A DNA stretch of 5,280 nt from contig JAICHS010000176.1 of assembly GCA_025924775.1 (NCBI GenBank), positions 1-5,280 of the forward strand, in the 5' to 3' direction. This DNA comes from Rhodanobacteraceae bacterium (GTDB taxonomy: Bacteria; Pseudomonadota; Gammaproteobacteria; Xanthomonadales; Rhodanobacteraceae). Below the pieces are notes generated by a model. It was not told the origin of the DNA, did no database searches, and was given only the letters and a program-made list of their open reading frames with translations. Both the position numbers and the translations under genes were made by a program. Within the stretch, counting starts at the first letter, position 1, and the number at the start of each line of letters is the position of its first letter. This document shows, in pieces, positions 4,931 to 5,280 of the stretch.

Positions 4931-5280
4931 GTGTCCTGGTTGCAGAAACTGACCACACCGAAAATCCGTACCGAAGGCACGGCCGGCCGCGGCAAGGTGC
5001 CGGAAGGCGTGTGGGAAAAGTGCTCCGGTTGCGGCATCGGCCTGTACCGGCCGGAACTCGAGCGCAATCTGATGGTGTGCCCGAAGTGCGGCCACCATCA
5101 TCCGATCGGCGCGCGCGCGCGGCTCGCGGGGTTCCTCGATCAGGGCGGCAATGAACTGGACGCTGGCATGGGGCCGGTCGACGCGCTGAAGTTCAAGGAC
5201 TCCAAGAAATACCGCGACCGCATCCTCGCCGCGCAAAAGAGCAGCGGCGAGAAGGACGCGCTGGTTTCCATCGAAGGCAG
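4931..5280 (+). CDS. accD: Acetyl-CoA carboxylase carboxyltransferase beta subunit, N-terminal part (runs off window)
   Basis: Beta subunit of the carboxyltransferase that, with AccA, moves the carboxyl group from biotin to acetyl-CoA to make malonyl-CoA, the first step of fatty acid synthesis in the cytoplasm. The first 116 residues of about 290 are visible. The N-terminus MSWLQKL and PEGVWEKC (24-31) are typical. A four-cysteine zinc finger follows, Cys31-x2-Cys34 and Cys50-x2-Cys53 (CSGCG...CPKCGHH), and then ARARL and the start of the crotonase-like domain (ALKFKDSKKYRDRI). GTG 4931 is chosen because GGGAG lies eight bases upstream and the product matches the family start; in-frame ATG 4913 would add six residues (MAGALL). 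It follows the nor-type operon on the same strand with no visible terminator between, so some shared transcription is possible. No break is seen before the window ends. Confidence 0.96.
   Translation, partial: MSWLQKLTTPKIRTEGTAGRGKVPEGVWEKCSGCGIGLYRPELERNLMVCPKCGHHHPIGARARLAGFLDQGGNELDAGMGPVDALKFKDSKKYRDRILAAQKSSGEKDALVSIEG

Noticed and set aside
1..5280. tRNA, rRNA, CRISPR array, insertion sequence or phage attachment site
   Set aside because: No regularly spaced repeats, transposase-like frames, terminal inverted repeats or tRNA-like cloverleaf segments were seen; nearly every base is accounted for by the coding regions.

Overview
The window is high-GC and densely coded on the + strand, with no gene-free stretch over about 105 bases. 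The flanking genes are the end of trpB, a complete trpA (ATGA overlap) and the start of accD. From general knowledge, the order trpB-trpA-accD is typical of Xanthomonadales/Lysobacterales (Xanthomonas, Lysobacter and Rhodanobacteraceae types). A gammaproteobacterium of that order is therefore the most likely source, but no species can be named from the sequence.

Layout: trpB 3' half (1-607), trpA (604-1449), a 105-base regulatory gap, then a compact four-gene operon (1555-4847), an 83-base gap, and the 5' end of accD (4931 to the window end). The four operon genes are a small CuA-bearing oxidase subunit II (norS), a heme-copper catalytic subunit I (norY), an SCO1/SenC copper chaperone (senC), and a 193-residue membrane protein. 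All junctions are overlaps or a 2-base gap, so the genes are almost certainly co-transcribed and translationally coupled.

The operon sits where trpA and accD would otherwise be neighbours. Its order matches the norSY-senC-orf1 cluster known from ammonia-oxidising bacteria (the sNOR type of nitric oxide reductase). Subunit I is built like a B-type (ba3-like) oxygen reductase and keeps all six metal-ligand histidines. The active-site tyrosine four residues after the helix VI histidine is replaced by asparagine, which argues against ordinary O2 reduction and for NO reduction. Electrons would enter through CuA in NorS, because no c-heme motif (CxxCH) occurs in any of the four proteins. SenC would load copper, and the last gene, which looks like a divergent CtaG-type protein, may help assembly.

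Upstream of norS is a perfect FNR/ANR/DNR-type palindrome, TTGATCTAGATCAA (1480-1493). It is centred about 41 bases before a predicted start of transcription and followed by a plausible -10 element and a strong Shine-Dalgarno. This is the geometry of a class II activated promoter responding to low oxygen or NO. No terminator is visible between the operon and accD.
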